Positions 7,792 through 13,629 of a stretch of 16,269 nt of DNA are shown here, piece after piece. The stretch spans positions 1 through 16,269 of the forward strand of contig CAYPFV010000066.1 of the NCBI GenBank assembly GCA_964410015.1. The letters are read 5' to 3'. The position numbers and the translations under genes were made by a program. Below the pieces are notes generated by a model. That model was not told the DNA's origin and did no database searches. It saw only the letters and a program-made list of their open reading frames with translations. Every line of letters starts with the position of its first letter. The first letter of the stretch is position 1. This stretch comes from SKVR01 sp964410015. GTDB taxonomy: Bacteria > Bacteroidota > Bacteroidia > Bacteroidales > UBA7960.

Positions 7792-8235
7792 TTAATTGGT
7801 GACATACAGGTAAGGATATTCGAAAGTGGTTTGGTATTCTTTCAATGGATGTCTTGCGGGTCCTTCAACAGGCGAACCATCCAATAATAAAAAAGAGGAA
7901 CCGCAACAAGTGTCTGTAGCGAGTGGGGGATCTGTAACCCTGACTATAGCGCAATCTTCGAAAGGATGATAAGGACATGCTCTGTCAAAAGCTCTGAATT
8001 CATCATAAGATAAACGGTAAATAATTACACCTTTGAATCCTCCTGTAAAATAAGCCCATCCGCCAACACTGTTCAATTCGATATATTGGGTAGATTCGAT
8101 ATTGATTGGTGGAAAATCAAGATAAACATCAGGTACCGGATGACGGCTGTCTTTCCCGCACGAAAAAGGGAGCAAAAAAAGTACCAAGGGGAACAGAACT
8201 TTTGATAAATTATAATTGGAAAATAAAAATACCAT
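7792..8235 (-). CDS. Rieske-fold lipoprotein with altered ligand residues
   Basis: A 147-residue protein. Residues 10-26 form a hydrophobic lipoprotein signal ending PFSC, with Cys26 followed by GKD, so the mature protein is probably lipid-anchored in the envelope. The C-terminal half looks like a Rieske domain: FRAFDRACPYHP (residues 80-91), then DTCCGSSF (108-115), then DGSPVEGPARHPLKEY, which matches the usual loop after the second cluster motif. A canonical [2Fe-2S] site needs CxH and CxxH. Here the first motif is C87-P-Y-H90, and in the second the Cys and His positions align to Asp108 and Cys111. So cluster binding is uncertain or uses another ligand set. A promoter box lies 20 bases before the start. 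It is transcribed alone, between the sugar operon and divergent genes. Function unknown. Confidence 0.7.
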   Translation of the reverse strand: MVFLFSNYNLSKVLFPLVLFLLPFSCGKDSRHPVPDVYLDFPPINIESTQYIELNSVGGWAYFTGGFKGVIIYRLSYDEFRAFDRACPYHPFEDCAIVRVTDPPLATDTCCGSSFLLLDGSPVEGPARHPLKEYQTTFEYPYLYVTN

Positions 8236-8254
8236 AGAAAACGTTGAATTTCTG

Positions 8255-8262
8255 CAAAGTTA
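8255..8262 (-). promoter_or_regulatory. -7 promoter box for the Rieske-like gene
   Basis: On the minus strand this reads TAACTTTG, an exact TAnnTTTG match, 20 bases before the start codon at 8235. It would give a very short leader of about 15 bases. No clear TTG -33 element is seen. Confidence 0.5.
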
Positions 8263-8274
8263 ATACGAATTTCA

Positions 8275-8282
8275 TAAATTTG
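8275..8282 (+). promoter_or_regulatory. Possible -7 promoter box for the 8372-9266 gene pair
   Basis: The site reads TAAATTTG, an exact TAnnTTTG match, about 90 bases before the ATG at 8372. It lies 12 bases from the oppositely directed box at 8255-8262, so the two promoters would be back to back. A TTG -33 at standard spacing is not present. Confidence 0.35.
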
Positions 8283-8323
8283 TAAATGATATAAGGTTGA
8301 GTTGAAATTTAGCAAACATATAT

Positions 8324-8339
8324 AATAACGGAAGTTATT
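8324..8339 (+). promoter_or_regulatory. Small hairpin with GGAA loop in the leader of the 8372 gene
   Basis: AATAAC (8324-8329) pairs exactly with GTTATT (8334-8339) around the loop GGAA, which fits the stable GNRA tetraloop class. It lies 33-48 bases before the ATG at 8372, inside the leader expected from the 8275-8282 box. It could stabilise the mRNA or shape translation; no function is shown. Confidence 0.35.
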
Positions 8340-8371
8340 CCTGTCATGTTATATATCATACGAATAAAATC

Positions 8372-8707
8372 ATGAAGCAACCAATATTGAATGTATTTTT
8401 GAGGAAAAAAAAAGTTTTTTATATCCTAGTTTTTTGTATTTTTTTGTCTTTGCCTTTACAATCGTGTAGTGCGGCATACAAAGCCAAACAAGAAGAACGC
8501 CAGACAGAAAAAAGGGAGGAACAGAAAAAAAGAGAAAGTGATAAAATCATGGAGGAAGCTCGTGAAAACCACTTGAAAATGCAAACCAAAGAGACCCGTA
8601 AAAGAATGAAAGAAACCAAACGGAAAAGTGATGCCATGCTAAACAATAGATCGAAGAAACCGTTTTTTTTAGTCAGATGGTATCGTGCATTATTGAATAA
8701 AAATTAA
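8372..8707 (+). CDS. Small charged lipoprotein, function unknown
   Basis: A 111-residue protein I do not recognise as a named family. Residues 11-14 are basic, 15-28 hydrophobic, and 29-32 read LQSC, giving a good lipoprotein signal with Cys32 as the lipid-modified residue. From about 37 to 90 the chain is extremely rich in Glu, Lys, Arg and Gln and has almost no aromatic residues, so it should form a long helix or coiled coil. The tail (about 91-111) is basic and aromatic, KPFFLVRWYRALLNKN. The start ATG directly precedes the signal peptide. The next gene begins 13 bases after its stop, so the two probably form an operon. Coding is supported by the coherent signal peptide and strong amino-acid bias. 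Function is open. Confidence 0.75.
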   Translation: MKQPILNVFLRKKKVFYILVFCIFLSLPLQSCSAAYKAKQEERQTEKREEQKKRESDKIMEEARENHLKMQTKETRKRMKETKRKSDAMLNNRSKKPFFLVRWYRALLNKN

Positions 8708-8720
8708 AACATATAAAACC

Positions 8721-9266
8721 ATGGAAGATTTTTTTTATATTATTTTGGCTATATTTTGGTTGGTTATAAGTCTTCTTGGAGGTAGGAAGAAAAAACAACA
8801 ATCTGCACCTACAAATTCTGACCAGCAAACTGCTCCAACGGTGTCGCAGGAACAAACCCAGGAACCTGTTGAACTGGAAGACATGCTGGAAGATTTTTTT
8901 CAGGGTGAAAGCAAAAAGAAAAAAGAAAAACAGGTACAGGGAGAAACTTTTCAAAACTATGAAGACCAATACCAGGGTGATGAGAATATGATGGGAACAG
9001 ATGTAAAGAACATTGCTGGTAGCTCTGAAGAGATAAAGAAGTTTGAAGGAGAAATAGGTAGTGACTTTGAATTTGCCTCAGAAGGTAAAATTGAAACCAT
9101 CGAAGATCGAATAAAGTCATATGATCAGGATATCCACAATATAAACAAAGAAGATGAAAAAATTGAAGTTGAAGAATTGGACGAGGAGTTAAATTACGGA
9201 GATATAGATTTTGATGGAAGAAAAGCGATTATTTATTCAGAAATTATTAATAAAAAATATTTCTGA
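8721..9266 (+). CDS. Membrane-anchored acidic protein with compact C-terminal motif
   Basis: A 181-residue protein. Residues 4-21 form one hydrophobic segment (FFYIILAIFWLVISLLGG) followed by RKKK, which by the positive-inside rule puts the long remainder in the cytoplasm. Residues 25-50 are Gln/Thr/Pro rich, and about 51-160 is a low-complexity acidic stretch with no visible domain. The end is distinct and ordered-looking: FDGRKAIIYSEIINKKYF. I recall similar short tails (RKAxIYSEIL-like) ending otherwise variable Bacteroidetes proteins, but cannot verify it. The start at 8721 is the only one that keeps the membrane segment. It follows the small lipoprotein gene by 13 bases and is followed by a strong terminator at 9311-9336. 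Function unknown. Confidence 0.8.
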   Translation: MEDFFYIILAIFWLVISLLGGRKKKQQSAPTNSDQQTAPTVSQEQTQEPVELEDMLEDFFQGESKKKKEKQVQGETFQNYEDQYQGDENMMGTDVKNIAGSSEEIKKFEGEIGSDFEFASEGKIETIEDRIKSYDQDIHNINKEDEKIEVEELDEELNYGDIDFDGRKAIIYSEIINKKYF

Positions 9267-9272
9267 TTCATT

Positions 9273-9304
9273 TTGATTTTTGTATTAAATATTCATTAAA
9301 TTTG
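9273..9304 (+). promoter_or_regulatory. Promoter-like element (TTG - 21 bases - TAAATTTG)
   Basis: TTG at 9273-9275 and TAAATTTG at 9297-9304 are separated by 21 bases, fitting the Bacteroidetes -33/-7 pattern better than other sites in this window. A start near 9310 would place the hairpin 9311-9329 at the very 5' end of the RNA. No gene follows for 650 bases. Confidence 0.4.
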
Positions 9305-9310
9305 TACAGG

Positions 9311-9336
9311 CAAACGGTGTATCCGTTTGTTTTTTT
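9311..9336 (+). terminator. Intrinsic terminator after the 8721-9266 gene
   Basis: CAAACGG (9311-9317) pairs exactly with CCGTTTG (9323-9329) around the loop TGTAT, followed at once by seven T (9330-9336). It lies 45 bases after the stop codon at 9266. This is the cleanest terminator in the window. Confidence 0.8.
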
Positions 9337-9366
9337 AGTACCCATACCCAAAAAATGTTTTCCAGG

Positions 9367-9397
9367 GTTTCATTGATTCATTTACATTCAATGAAAC
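9367..9397. repeat. Perfect 10-bp inverted repeat
   Basis: GTTTCATTGA (9367-9376) is exactly reverse-complementary to TCAATGAAAC (9388-9397), with an 11-base loop. It lies between the two terminator-like structures, in DNA without a gene. As RNA it would be a stable hairpin just ahead of the second terminator. Confidence 0.65.
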
Positions 9398-9410
9398 AGA
9401 AAAAAATCAG

Positions 9411-9459
9411 AGTTGTCAGTTGTGTTGCATGTTGTTGCCATCTGTCAACTGTTTTTTTT
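9411..9459 (+). terminator. Second terminator-like structure, no gene upstream
   Basis: AGTTG (9411-9415) with CAACT (9446-9450) and CAG (9417-9419) with CTG (9442-9444) give an 8-pair stem with one T-T mismatch, followed by eight T (9452-9459). The loop is large (about 22 bases). With the nearest gene already terminated at 9336, this would end a separate short transcript. Confidence 0.5.
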
Positions 9460-9503
9460 AGTCGGAACAAATCATGAATGTTTTTGGATCGAAAGGTAAA
9501 CCA

Positions 9504-9535
9504 TTAGATGAATGAAATTATACAGATTAAATTTG
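9504..9535 (+). promoter_or_regulatory. Possible greA promoter giving a long leader
   Basis: TAAATTTG at 9528-9535 is an exact -7 match, with TTA at 9504-9506 (two of three bases of TTG) 21 bases upstream. It is the last exact TAnnTTTG before greA, so it implies a leader of about 420 bases. A weaker box TAGTATTG lies immediately before the greA ATG. Confidence 0.35.
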
Positions 9536-9682
9536 TTGATATAGTCTGTAATAAAGTATTAAACTAAAAAATTCAAGTAAACTAAAGCCGTTTTAAGCAT
9601 GTTGGTTATGCAGTGTCAAAATAATAAAGACCGAGTTTTGCAGAAGTTTTTCTTTTGTGTTTCGCGTCTTTTGTTTTTTGAC

Positions 9683-9722
9683 TTTTTCCCGCCACCATAC
9701 AGGTGTGAAAAAGAGGGAAAAA
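9683..9722 (+). promoter_or_regulatory. Nested hairpin in the presumed greA leader
   Basis: TTTTTCCC (9683-9690) pairs exactly with GGGAAAAA (9715-9722). Inside it, CACC (9693-9696) can pair with GGTG (9702-9705) around ATACA. Two stacked stems in an AT-rich leader are a candidate regulatory structure. No known riboswitch motif is recognised. Confidence 0.35.
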
Positions 9723-9961
9723 ATTGTGCTGCAATCAAAAGCAATTATTTAATTTACCCCTTTGTTTTTATTCATCATTTGATTTTTAATCAATCCTTCC
9801 AGATGCCTGAATTTGAAAAAACAAAGGTCAATGATCATCAAAATCACCTAAATAAATAATCCTTAATTTTTGTTTTTTCATTTGTTTTTAAAAATGATTT
9901 TGTGGAAATCTTTTTCCATAAAAATGAAGATAGTTAAGTAAATCATTAAAATAGTATTGTC

Positions 9962-10435
9962 ATGAATGAGGTTAAGTATTTTACCAAAGAAGGTTTAGAT
10001 AAACTTAAAGATGAGTTGGAGCAATTGAAGTCGGTTGAAAGACCCTCAATATCTCAGCAAATTGCAGAGGCAAGAGAAAAGGGCGATTTATCAGAAAATG
10101 CAGAATATGATGCTGCTAAAAATGCTCAGGGGATGCTTGAACTCAAAATTTCAAAGTTAGAGAAAATCCTCAGCAATGCCCGTGTAATTGATGAATCGCA
10201 ACTCGATAATGATAAGGTATCTATTTTATCAAAAGTGAAGCTCAAAAATCTGAAAAATAATGCCTCCATGTCTTATACTTTGGTACCCGAAAACGAAGCA
10301 GATATAAAATCTGGTAAAATTTCCGTCAGCAGCCCTATTGCGAAAGGATTGTTGGGCAAAAAGGTTGGAGAAAAAGTAGAGATAAAGGTTCCGGCAGGTT
10401 TGCTGGAATTTGAAGTGATGAATGTTTCACGTTAG
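9962..10435 (+). CDS. greA: Transcription elongation factor GreA
   Basis: Binds in the secondary channel of stalled RNA polymerase and stimulates cleavage of backtracked transcript. The protein has 157 residues, the usual length. The N-terminal coiled coil spans about residues 8-75, and its tip carries the conserved acidic pair Asp42 and Glu45 in EKGDLSENAEYDAAK. The C-terminal FKBP-like domain contains SPIAKGLLGKKVGEKVEI. The ATG at 9962 matches the family start, with the sequence YFTKEGLDKLKDEL right after it. There is no Shine-Dalgarno, normal for Bacteroidetes. The gene is preceded by an unusually long non-coding region and followed 148 bases later by the HIT gene on the same strand, with no exact promoter box between, so they may be cotranscribed. 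Confidence 0.96.
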   Translation: MNEVKYFTKEGLDKLKDELEQLKSVERPSISQQIAEAREKGDLSENAEYDAAKNAQGMLELKISKLEKILSNARVIDESQLDNDKVSILSKVKLKNLKNNASMSYTLVPENEADIKSGKISVSSPIAKGLLGKKVGEKVEIKVPAGLLEFEVMNVSR

Positions 10436-10459
10436 TTCTTTGAATTGCTGAGATATTTT

Positions 10460-10999
10460 GCGGATAGTCTCTTAAATGCTGACATTGAACTTACATAGTT
10501 TTCTGTAGTGTTTTTTCTGTCAATTGAAAACACACTTACAACCCACAAATAATTCTGATAAAAAAACTATAAACATAGCAATTATGTCAACAATATTTAC
10601 TAAAATCGTTAAAGGTGAAATACCTTCATATAAAGTTGCAGAGAATGAAGAGTTTCTTGCTTTTCTGGACATTAATCCTCTGGCAGAGGGGCATACACTT
10701 GTAATTCCTAAAAAAGAAACAGATTATATCTTTGATATGGCAGATGAGCAGTATCAAAAGTTGTTTCTTTTTGCAAAAAAAGTAGCCAAAGCCATTGATC
10801 AGGTAGTTGAGTGCAAAAGGGTAGGTATAGCAGTGCTGGGATTGGAAGTAGCTCATGCTCATATCCATTTGGTACCCATCAATGGAATTTATGATATTGA
10901 TTTTAGCAAACCCAAATTGAAGTTTTCTGAGGAAGAATTTAAAAATATAGCCATCAGAATTTCTGAAAAAGTGTAATAAGTCTGCGTTTAGTCTCTTAA
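10460..10999. repeat. Short direct repeat flanking the HIT gene
   Basis: GCGnnTAGTCTCTTAA occurs at 10460-10475 and again at 10984-10999, identical at 14 of 16 positions (the two n positions differ: GA and TT). The first copy is 25 bases after the greA stop, the second 8 bases after the HIT stop. The second copy can fold with flanking CG as a small hairpin. Chance is possible for a repeat this short. Confidence 0.3.
10584..10976 (+). CDS. HIT-family hydrolase
   Basis: A small cytoplasmic nucleotide-binding protein of 130 residues; relatives hydrolyse AMP-linked or dinucleotide substrates such as adenosine phosphoramidate. The protein begins MSTIFTKIVKGEIPSYKV, the standard HIT N-terminus. 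DINPLAEGHTLVIPKK lies near 29-44, and the histidine triad is His91-His93-His95 in VAHAHIHLVP. An in-frame TTG at 10524 would add 20 residues unlike the family, so the ATG at 10584 is taken as the start. The GLEVAHAHIH version is typical of Bacteroidetes. It is convergent with ruvC, with only 40 bases between stops. The physiological substrate is not known from sequence. Confidence 0.93.
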   Translation: MSTIFTKIVKGEIPSYKVAENEEFLAFLDINPLAEGHTLVIPKKETDYIFDMADEQYQKLFLFAKKVAKAIDQVVECKRVGIAVLGLEVAHAHIHLVPINGIYDIDFSKPKLKFSEEEFKNIAIRISEKV

Positions 11000-11016
11000 G
11001 CGTGTTGTTGAGCATT

Positions 11017-11565
11017 TTATTTTTTTACCCGGTGAGGATTTTTGGCAATAAAATCAGACCAACCCCCGGAGGTTTTCTTCGTATGATTGTCTTTTTGAAA
11101 ATGATGACATACGGCAACTGCCAGCGCATCGGTAATGTCAAGATAATCAGGTATTGATTTCATTTTCAGCATGCCGGCCAGCATACCTGCTACCTGTTCC
11201 TTGCTGGCGCCCCCGTTTCCTGTAATAGATTGTTTGATCCTTCGAGGGGAGTATTCAAAAACAGGTATATCACGATAAAGAGCTGCTGCTATAGCAACCC
11301 CCTGTGCCCTCCCAAGTTTCAGCATCGACTGAATATTTTTTCCGTAAAAAGGACTTTCAATAGCAAGCTCATCAGGATGATACTCATCAATGTTTCGCAA
11401 ACAAACCTCAAATATTTTTTTTAACTTCAAAGCATGATTTTCCAGTTTGTCTAACTTGAGTATATCCATGGCAATAATTTCAATTTTCTTACCTTTGACC
11501 CCAATGATGCCCACACCCATGTTATTGGTACCGGGGTCAATGCCTAAAATTATTTTTTCGGTCAT
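11017..11565 (-). CDS. ruvC: Crossover junction endodeoxyribonuclease RuvC
   Basis: Resolves Holliday junctions with the RuvAB motor at the end of homologous recombination. The 182-residue protein has the RNase H-like fold residues in place: Asp10 in GIDPGTNNMG, Glu70 in AIESPFYG, and the C-terminal pair Asp143 and Asp146 in DITDALAVAVCHH. Also typical are LGRAQGVAIAAA and EYSPRRIKQSITGNGGASKEQV. Family members are usually about 160-190 residues. It is divergent from the glycosyltransferase gene and convergent with the HIT gene. A promoter-like box lies about 50 bases upstream. ruvA and ruvB are not nearby. Confidence 0.96.
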   Translation of the reverse strand: MTEKIILGIDPGTNNMGVGIIGVKGKKIEIIAMDILKLDKLENHALKLKKIFEVCLRNIDEYHPDELAIESPFYGKNIQSMLKLGRAQGVAIAAALYRDIPVFEYSPRRIKQSITGNGGASKEQVAGMLAGMLKMKSIPDYLDITDALAVAVCHHFQKDNHTKKTSGGWSDFIAKNPHRVKK

Positions 11566-11615
11566 GCAGCAGGTGTTCTGATCATTTTAATTGTTATCAA
11601 TATTTGGAGACCTTG

Positions 11616-11623
11616 CAAAAGTA
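11616..11623 (-). promoter_or_regulatory. Possible -7 promoter box for ruvC
   Basis: On the minus strand this reads TACTTTTG, an exact TAnnTTTG match, about 50 bases before the ruvC start. A TTG -33 element is not visible at the usual distance, so support is limited. Confidence 0.35.
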
Positions 11624-11696
11624 CCAGTTTTTATTTATTTTATTTTGCTTAGAGGTGGCTGGTTTTTCATTTCCTGTTCTTCAAGGGGTTAAATTA

Positions 11697-12905
11697 ATGG
11701 CTTTCAAGATGCCTTTTTTAGACTATCTTACAAAAGCAGATCTTGCTATATTGCTTGCCTGCAGTATTTTTTTGATCACCTACATTTGCTTGATCTTATA
11801 TTTTGCAATTCATTTAATCAAAGGCAAACACTTTATTTTTCACCAAAAAATAAAAGTAAAAGAAGATAAAAGCAAACTTTTTCCTTTTGTTTCTTTGGTA
11901 GTTGCTTTTAGAAACGAAGCTGAGTATCTCCCAAAACTTCTTGACTGCCTGATCATTCAGGATTACCCTGTAGATAGATTTGAAGTATTGCTTTCGGATG
12001 ATTACTCCACAGATGATAGCAATGCTATTGTGCGAGATTATGCAAAGCGATACCCGCATATACGACTCATACTCACCGGGCCATCAAAAAATAAGCAAAA
12101 AACCGGGAAGAAAAATGCTCTTTTTCGCGCTATACAGCAAAGCAGTGGAGAAATAATACTTGCCACCGATGCGGATTGTAAAATGGGTAAACACTGGATA
12201 AAAAGTGTTGGTGGTTTTTTTTCAGAACATCCCCAAACCCAAATGCTTATAGCTCCTGTGGATATTATTTCAGAAAGGGGGAGGTTTTTTTCTCATTTGC
12301 AAAGTCTTGAATTTATGAGCTTGACAGGTAGCACTGCAGGAAGTGCTTTTGCCGGCAAACCAATTATGTGCAATGGTGCCAATCTTGCTTTTCGGCGTAA
12401 GTCATATCTTTCAGTGAAAGAATGTATGCCAGGCGAAAAGTTTGCCTCGGGCGATGATATGTTTCTTTTGGAATGTATGCAGCGCAATGCTCAGGGAAGT
12501 ATTTCTTTTCTTAAAAGTGAGAAAGCAATCGTAAAAACCCATGCTGTTAAAAGTCTCCGTGAGTTTGTTTTTCAGCGGGTACGCTGGAGTTCCAAAGCCA
12601 GGGGGTATACCAACCGTTTTACTATTTTTGTGGGAGCAACCGTGGCATCACTTAACCTTATGCTTGCTGCCCTTATGCTGTATGTTCCCTTTCGGGCAGA
12701 TGAACTTTTCATTCCTGTAATACTGTTTTTCTTCATGAAATTAATTGCTGATTTTATTTTGGTTTTTCCCATAGCCAAATTTCTTCACAAAACAAATTTA
12801 CTATTATACATGCCAATTGTATCTGCCGTTTATCCTTTTTATGTTTTGCTGGTTTTGCTCTTTGCCATTTTTTATCGTGGAAAATGGAAAAACCGCAGGA
12901 TTTAA
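11697..12905 (+). CDS. Membrane-bound family 2 glycosyltransferase
   Basis: A processive-type GT2 enzyme with an N-terminal membrane segment (about residues 15-40), a cytoplasmic GT-A domain and two or three C-terminal membrane helices. The catalytic motifs are VAFRNEAEYLP near 69-79, SDDYSTD near 100-106, TDADC near 157-161 (the DxD-like metal site), SGDDMFLLE near 251-259, and QRVRW near 293-297. The start is uncertain. ATG at 11697 has GGGG eight bases upstream, gives 402 residues and is preferred. ATG at 11709 is possible, and TTG at 11604 would add 31 hydrophobic residues. The frame is open throughout. Neighbours (ruvC divergent, MerR convergent) give no hint of the product. The sugar donor and acceptor are unknown. 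Confidence 0.88.
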   Translation: MAFKMPFLDYLTKADLAILLACSIFLITYICLILYFAIHLIKGKHFIFHQKIKVKEDKSKLFPFVSLVVAFRNEAEYLPKLLDCLIIQDYPVDRFEVLLSDDYSTDDSNAIVRDYAKRYPHIRLILTGPSKNKQKTGKKNALFRAIQQSSGEIILATDADCKMGKHWIKSVGGFFSEHPQTQMLIAPVDIISERGRFFSHLQSLEFMSLTGSTAGSAFAGKPIMCNGANLAFRRKSYLSVKECMPGEKFASGDDMFLLECMQRNAQGSISFLKSEKAIVKTHAVKSLREFVFQRVRWSSKARGYTNRFTIFVGATVASLNLMLAALMLYVPFRADELFIPVILFFFMKLIADFILVFPIAKFLHKTNLLLYMPIVSAVYPFYVLLVLLFAIFYRGKWKNRRI

Positions 12906-13131
12906 GGTTGGATATGGATAGCGTGTGGGGAGCAAATTTTTTTCATTTCTACTACCAACCTTATTTCTTGTTTGCAATACATTTGCAGTTCGCTTGTCTG
13001 CAACTATCCGTTGGGAGTTTACAGGTCAACTTTTGGTCAAAACAAGTCATTGGGTTTGGCATGTTGTATTATTGGTAATTTGTGGTTGGTTAACTTAACA
13101 ATTACTGCATGATGTTCGCCCAAATCCGTTT

Positions 13132-13464
13132 TCACAAATGTTTTTTAATATCGAGCAGGAAAGATTCAATATTTTGAAGCGATTTTAAGATCTCGTATTC
13201 TTTCAAACTATCCTGAGGATTTTTTTTTAGTTTTTCCTTTGCTCCTTTTAATGTGTATCCTCTTTCTTTGACCAGGTTATAGATAAGGTGAAAATTATCC
13301 ACATCTTTTTGGGTGAACATCCGGTTTCCTTTTTTGTTTTTTTTGGGTTTTATGATGTCAAACTCTTTTTCCCAAAATCTTATCAGTGAAGTATTTACTT
13401 TAAACATACTGGCAACTTCGCCAATGGAATAGTATAGTTTTGTTATTTGGTTGTTATTTTCCAT
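13132..13464 (-). CDS. MerR-family transcriptional regulator, short form
   Basis: A 110-residue DNA-binding protein. The winged-helix part runs KLYYSIGEVASMFKVNTSLIRFWEKEF, then KNKKGNRMFTQKDVDNFHLI, as in MerR proteins. It is followed by LVKERGYTLKGAKEKL and a short helical tail for dimerisation. There is no C-terminal ligand or metal-binding domain and no cysteine, so effector sensing of the classic type is not expected. The ATG at 13464 gives MENNNQITKLYYSIGEV, the usual form. Upstream in-frame codons to 13593 encode a hydrophobic stretch unlike the family and are excluded. In Bacteroidetes this short MerR commonly lies near an M23 peptidase and alaS, and here they are two to three genes away. 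Target unknown. Confidence 0.9.
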   Translation of the reverse strand: MENNNQITKLYYSIGEVASMFKVNTSLIRFWEKEFDIIKPKKNKKGNRMFTQKDVDNFHLIYNLVKERGYTLKGAKEKLKKNPQDSLKEYEILKSLQNIESFLLDIKKHL

Positions 13465-13555
13465 TTCTCTAATTTTTCTGGGTATTAAAAAGCATGCTAA
13501 AATTAGTAAAAATAAGTCAAAGTAAAGAAACGGTAAAAAATTGATGATTTTTGCA

Positions 13556-13563
13556 TAATTTTG
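13556..13563 (+). promoter_or_regulatory. Possible -7 promoter box for the CapA-like gene
   Basis: TAATTTTG matches TAnnTTTG exactly, about 67 bases before the ATG at 13630. The only TTG upstream (13541-13543) is too close (12 bases) for a standard -33 element. Confidence 0.35.
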
Positions 13564-13629
13564 AGCAAACCGAATGTTCATTAGTTCAATCAATAGTTTT
13601 TTAATGGTAACTATCCAATTTTTTCATCC

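Larger units (their letters stand above)
9267..9961. other. 695-base non-coding, structured intergenic region before greA
   Basis: No convincing gene is found. An 86-codon frame (9599-9859) has biased, phenylalanine-rich low-complexity composition and no domain or start signal. The stretch instead holds two promoter-like boxes (9297-9304 and 9528-9535), a terminator-like hairpin (9311-9336), a perfect 10-bp inverted repeat (9367-9397), a second terminator-like structure (9411-9459), a nested hairpin (9683-9722), and a small 6-bp hairpin TGGAAA/TTTCCA (9903-9918). Such a density of structure suggests a small RNA and/or a long regulated greA leader. Confidence 0.6.

Noticed and set aside
9311..9336. 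Hairpin as the 5' end of an RNA started at 9297-9304 only
   Set aside because: A hairpin directly followed by seven T is better explained as the terminator of the upstream gene; the small-RNA idea is kept only as a hypothesis for the following segment.
9599..9859. An 86-codon open frame between the acidic protein gene and greA
   Set aside because: Low-complexity, Phe-rich composition, no recognisable domain, no start signal, and the region is better explained as structured non-coding DNA.
10524..10583. A longer HIT protein starting at TTG
   Set aside because: The 20 added residues do not fit HIT N-termini, while the ATG at 10584 begins exactly at the family start.
12906..13131. Possible tRNA, small gene or terminator in the gap after the glycosyltransferase gene
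   Set aside because: Only weak hairpins such as TTGCAG/CTGCAA (12983-13003) without a T run; no cloverleaf and no convincing reading frame.
13465..13593. An N-terminal membrane extension on the MerR regulator
   Set aside because: The hydrophobic codons precede the normal MerR start MENNNQ at 13464 and overlap the promoter region; a membrane-anchored MerR is not supported.
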